Translations under genes and position numbers: made by a program
Notes under the pieces: generated by a model
What the model saw: the letters and a program-made list of their open reading frames with translations, nothing else
Database searches by the model: none
Told to the model about the DNA's origin: nothing
Shown here: positions 3,627 to 5,890 of the stretch, in pieces
Position numbering within the stretch: position 1 is the stretch's first letter
Layout: every line of letters begins with the position of its first letter
Source: an uncultured Bacilli bacterium
Lineage (GTDB): Bacteria > Bacillota_I > Bacilli_A > RF39 > UBA660
DNA length: 5,890 bases
Assembly (NCBI GenBank): GCA_948801035.1
Contig: CAQHJP010000040.1
Coordinates: 1 to 5,890, forward strand
Direction of reading: 5' to 3'

Positions 3627-5890
3627 TTACAACTTTAAATCTAAATATATATTATTGTATAAATTATTCTCCGATATTTTAGCATACGTTATTTTAAAGC
3701 CATCTAACAAACTATTCATTTGAGATATAGTGCTGTCTTTTATAAGTTCATTATATACTTTATTTCGCAATTTTTCGTCTTCAAATGATAAAACATGAAT
3801 TGCGCTACTAACCATATAGTCATTATTTGCTATTACAATCTGACTTTTTTTAGGGCACAATGAAGAAATCAAAATGTCGCCTTTTTTGCAACAATGTAAT
3901 GTCTTTTTGTTTTTTGATGAGGCTTTCATATTAATTTGTGACAGATCGCTTATTTCAATATAGCCAGTTGGTATATTATCAAAATCTGCTAAAGTTCTAG
4001 AATTTATCTTACATCTTTCATTTAATTTTGAAAGAGTAATACCATTTTTTTTCACATGTTTTGGATATATATCTCCAACACTGTCTTTATCAGAATTTAA
4101 CAATATATCTTTGATATTTTTTATAAATACATTGTCAGGTAATTTCATATCTTTTATTACTCCATTTATGGCAAAAGTTTTAACTAATTTTGACATTTGC
4201 TTTAACATAGAATTTTCCTTTATTTTGATTCCAGATTTTTTTCTATCTGAACTAAATTCATATCCTAAAAATTCAACTTCTTTATTTTTCATTTTTGTTC
4301 CAGTTGGATTCAGGTATTTAGGTGAACAGATTATTAAAGTTTCATAATCTAAATTGCATTCTCGTTTTTGCATAAACAAAATTACTGGGCTTGTTGTTGT
4401 TCCGGAAAATGTAATATCAGATGTTAATACCATAGAAATTACCTTAAAATATCTAAATATAAAATTTCGTAAATCTATGTATTTATCATTTGACAAAATT
4501 GACTGTGGTAATATCAAAGCTGTGATACCATCTTTTTTTAATAATTGAAAAGAACGTTCAACAAACATTTTTTCAATTGCAGAATCTTTTTTATTAATTC
4601 CCTTTAACAAACTAAAAACGTTATCGGATGGATTGATTCCATTTTTTAAAAAGTTCATCATATATCCATCAACTGAATAGGGCGGATTAGATATAACAAA
4701 ATCAAAAATTTCGTTCTTATTTTTTTTAGAATATAAACACGTATTCAAATAATCTTTACTCGAAAATTTATTAATGCCATCGCCTGAAACAATTAACGCT
4801 GCACCATCGCCATTTAAAAAAGTTGCTATTTTAGTTGTTTTTGCCAATCTATAATCTTTTTCAATTCCTACAACATTACTATTATTAACCCAGGAATAAG
4901 GATTAATCACATAAGACTCAATTCTACGTAACTGATCATTGGTTAAATTTTTAGAATAATTTCCATGTATGCTTGAAAAAATATTTTGGGTTTTTTCCAT
5001 AGAACTTATTAAAAAATGTCCTGCACCGCACGCGTAATCTATTACACTTGGCGCACAATCTAGCTCTCCACTTTTTAATTTATTTTTAATTACTTCTTCG
5101 TATGGTAATGAATTAATTATAAAATCTACTAAAGGATAAGGTGTAAAAAATTGTCCTGCCTCCTGTTTTAATGATGTATTTAATAAATCTTCAAAAAAAT
5201 CTCCTAAAAATTGATGCTTTTCAGTATATTTAAATTTATAGCTTTGAATCAACTCAACGATGGATTTTACGACTTGTACATTTTCTTCAAATGTATCATC
5301 GTCGTAAACATCAATAAATGTAAAATTATTACTTTTCTTAAGTCTTAAATCATCAAATATATCAAATATTTTTTCATAATCTGGAAGATTTATTAAACTA
5401 ACCAATTCATCATCACTATAATCTATAACATTTTTATTTAAGTATTTCTTCATTCCAGCTTTATATAATTCATTTAGTCGCTTCATAAAAGATTCAGATG
5501 TATCAATATCTGGAACATACTGAAATTTTGTACCTATCACATCATGAATAACATTATTTTTATCTTTGATTTTATACTCTTGATTTTCTAATGACTCATC
5601 AGCTATTTTTGCCAAAAGCAAATTAATCATTTTTATAAATGCATTAGGTTTATCAGATATTGAATTTATTCTTAATATTGTTAAAAACTGTGAAAACAAT
5701 ATTTTAGTATCATAATCAGTTATTTCCTCTAGTTCATCATATGTTTTAATTTTTGGAATAATATTAAAAACTGGATTAGATAATATGTAATCACTTTTAT
5801 CAAAAATTTTATTCCAACGTTCATATAAATCATGTACATTTTTAGAATCAACTAAAATATTTTCTATATACACATTATAAAACTGATCAG
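3627..5890 (-). CDS. N6-adenine DNA methyltransferase with C-terminal specificity-like domain (N-terminus beyond window)
   Basis: The product is an HsdM-like methyltransferase that transfers a methyl group from S-adenosylmethionine to adenine N6. Counting from a GTG at 5871-5873, residues 240-245 are GQFFTP (motif X region), 277-288 VIDYACGAGHFL (SAM-binding motif I), and 396-399 NPPY (catalytic motif IV, in FDFVISNPPYSVDGY). KMFVERSFQLLKKDG and ALILPQS follow, as in HsdM. Residues about 600-748 resemble one half of a type I S subunit or a type IIG target-recognition domain (TGYIEISDLSQIN, KKGDILISSLCPKKS). The GTG has no ribosome binding site, and the frame continues upstream (DQFYN) to the edge, so the true start lies outside. 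Related fused proteins often carry an N-terminal HSDR_N-type nuclease. That could not be seen here. GC content looks slightly higher than in its neighbours, consistent with acquisition by transfer. Confidence 0.88.
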   Translation of the reverse strand, partial: DQFYNVYIENILVDSKNVHDLYERWNKIFDKSDYILSNPVFNIIPKIKTYDELEEITDYDTKILFSQFLTILRINSISDKPNAFIKMINLLLAKIADESLENQEYKIKDKNNVIHDVIGTKFQYVPDIDTSESFMKRLNELYKAGMKKYLNKNVIDYSDDELVSLINLPDYEKIFDIFDDLRLKKSNNFTFIDVYDDDTFEENVQVVKSIVELIQSYKFKYTEKHQFLGDFFEDLLNTSLKQEAGQFFTPYPLVDFIINSLPYEEVIKNKLKSGELDCAPSVIDYACGAGHFLISSMEKTQNIFSSIHGNYSKNLTNDQLRRIESYVINPYSWVNNSNVVGIEKDYRLAKTTKIATFLNGDGAALIVSGDGINKFSSKDYLNTCLYSKKNKNEIFDFVISNPPYSVDGYMMNFLKNGINPSDNVFSLLKGINKKDSAIEKMFVERSFQLLKKDGITALILPQSILSNDKYIDLRNFIFRYFKVISMVLTSDITFSGTTTSPVILFMQKRECNLDYETLIICSPKYLNPTGTKMKNKEVEFLGYEFSSDRKKSGIKIKENSMLKQMSKLVKTFAINGVIKDMKLPDNVFIKNIKDILLNSDKDSVGDIYPKHVKKNGITLSKLNERCKINSRTLADFDNIPTGYIEISDLSQINMKASSKNKKTLHCCKKGDILISSLCPKKSQIVIANNDYMVSSAIHVLSFEDEKLRNKVYNELIKDSTISQMNSLLDGFKITYAKISENNLYNNIYLDLKL

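Noticed and set aside
3613..3633. Hairpin (GTTGTA / TACAAC) at the methyltransferase stop as its terminator
   Set aside because: The stem is only 6 bp, overlaps the stop codon and has no following U-tract on the minus strand.
5871..5873. GTG as the true start of the methyltransferase
   Set aside because: There is no Shine-Dalgarno sequence before it, and the frame stays open to the window edge.

Overview
The window is very AT-rich DNA from an endospore-forming low-GC Firmicute, most likely a clostridium or a member of the Peptostreptococcaceae. This rests on A/T-ending codons, GGTG-type ribosome binding sites, a CwlJ-type cortex hydrolase and a signal-less amidase of the mother-cell-lysin kind. 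The species cannot be fixed from the sequence alone.

Layout, left to right. (1) 1-328, minus strand: the first 109 codons of an HD-domain phosphohydrolase (YfbR-like) that runs off the left edge. (2) 385-571, minus: a decayed small gene. It has an ATA where the start should be and three single-base slips in A-runs, but a clear reading of about 61 codons. (3) 644-874, plus: a 76-residue hypothetical protein, followed after 51 bases by (4) a 140-residue CwlJ-family cell-wall hydrolase (926-1348). (5) A GC-cored hairpin at 1354-1377 with U-tracts on both sides serves as a two-way terminator between the convergent genes 4 and 6. (6) 1397-2731, minus: an Amidase_3 N-acetylmuramoyl-L-alanine amidase with five LysM repeats, preceded by a good match to a mother-cell sporulation promoter. 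(7) 2831-2950, minus: a possible 39-residue single-pass membrane peptide. (8) About 2979-3580: a shrunken ISL3-family insertion sequence holding a broken transposase C-terminus. (9) 3627 to the right edge, minus: a large N6-adenine DNA methyltransferase with a C-terminal specificity-like domain. Its frame is still open at the edge, so the N-terminus is missing.

The coherent functional unit is the middle pair. Both wall hydrolases lack signal peptides, and both have CATANNNTA-type -10 sequences just upstream, as expected for enzymes made in the mother cell during sporulation. CwlJ-type enzymes act on cortex at germination. CwlC-type amidases lyse the mother cell.

The right third looks like accessory DNA: IS debris beside a restriction-modification enzyme. 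I found no CRISPR array, tRNA, rRNA or riboswitch. I do not see a convincing undescribed multi-gene system. The most interesting items are the fused methyltransferase/specificity protein cut by the edge, the decayed small gene, the sporulation-type promoters, the two-LysM duplication and the candidate membrane peptide.
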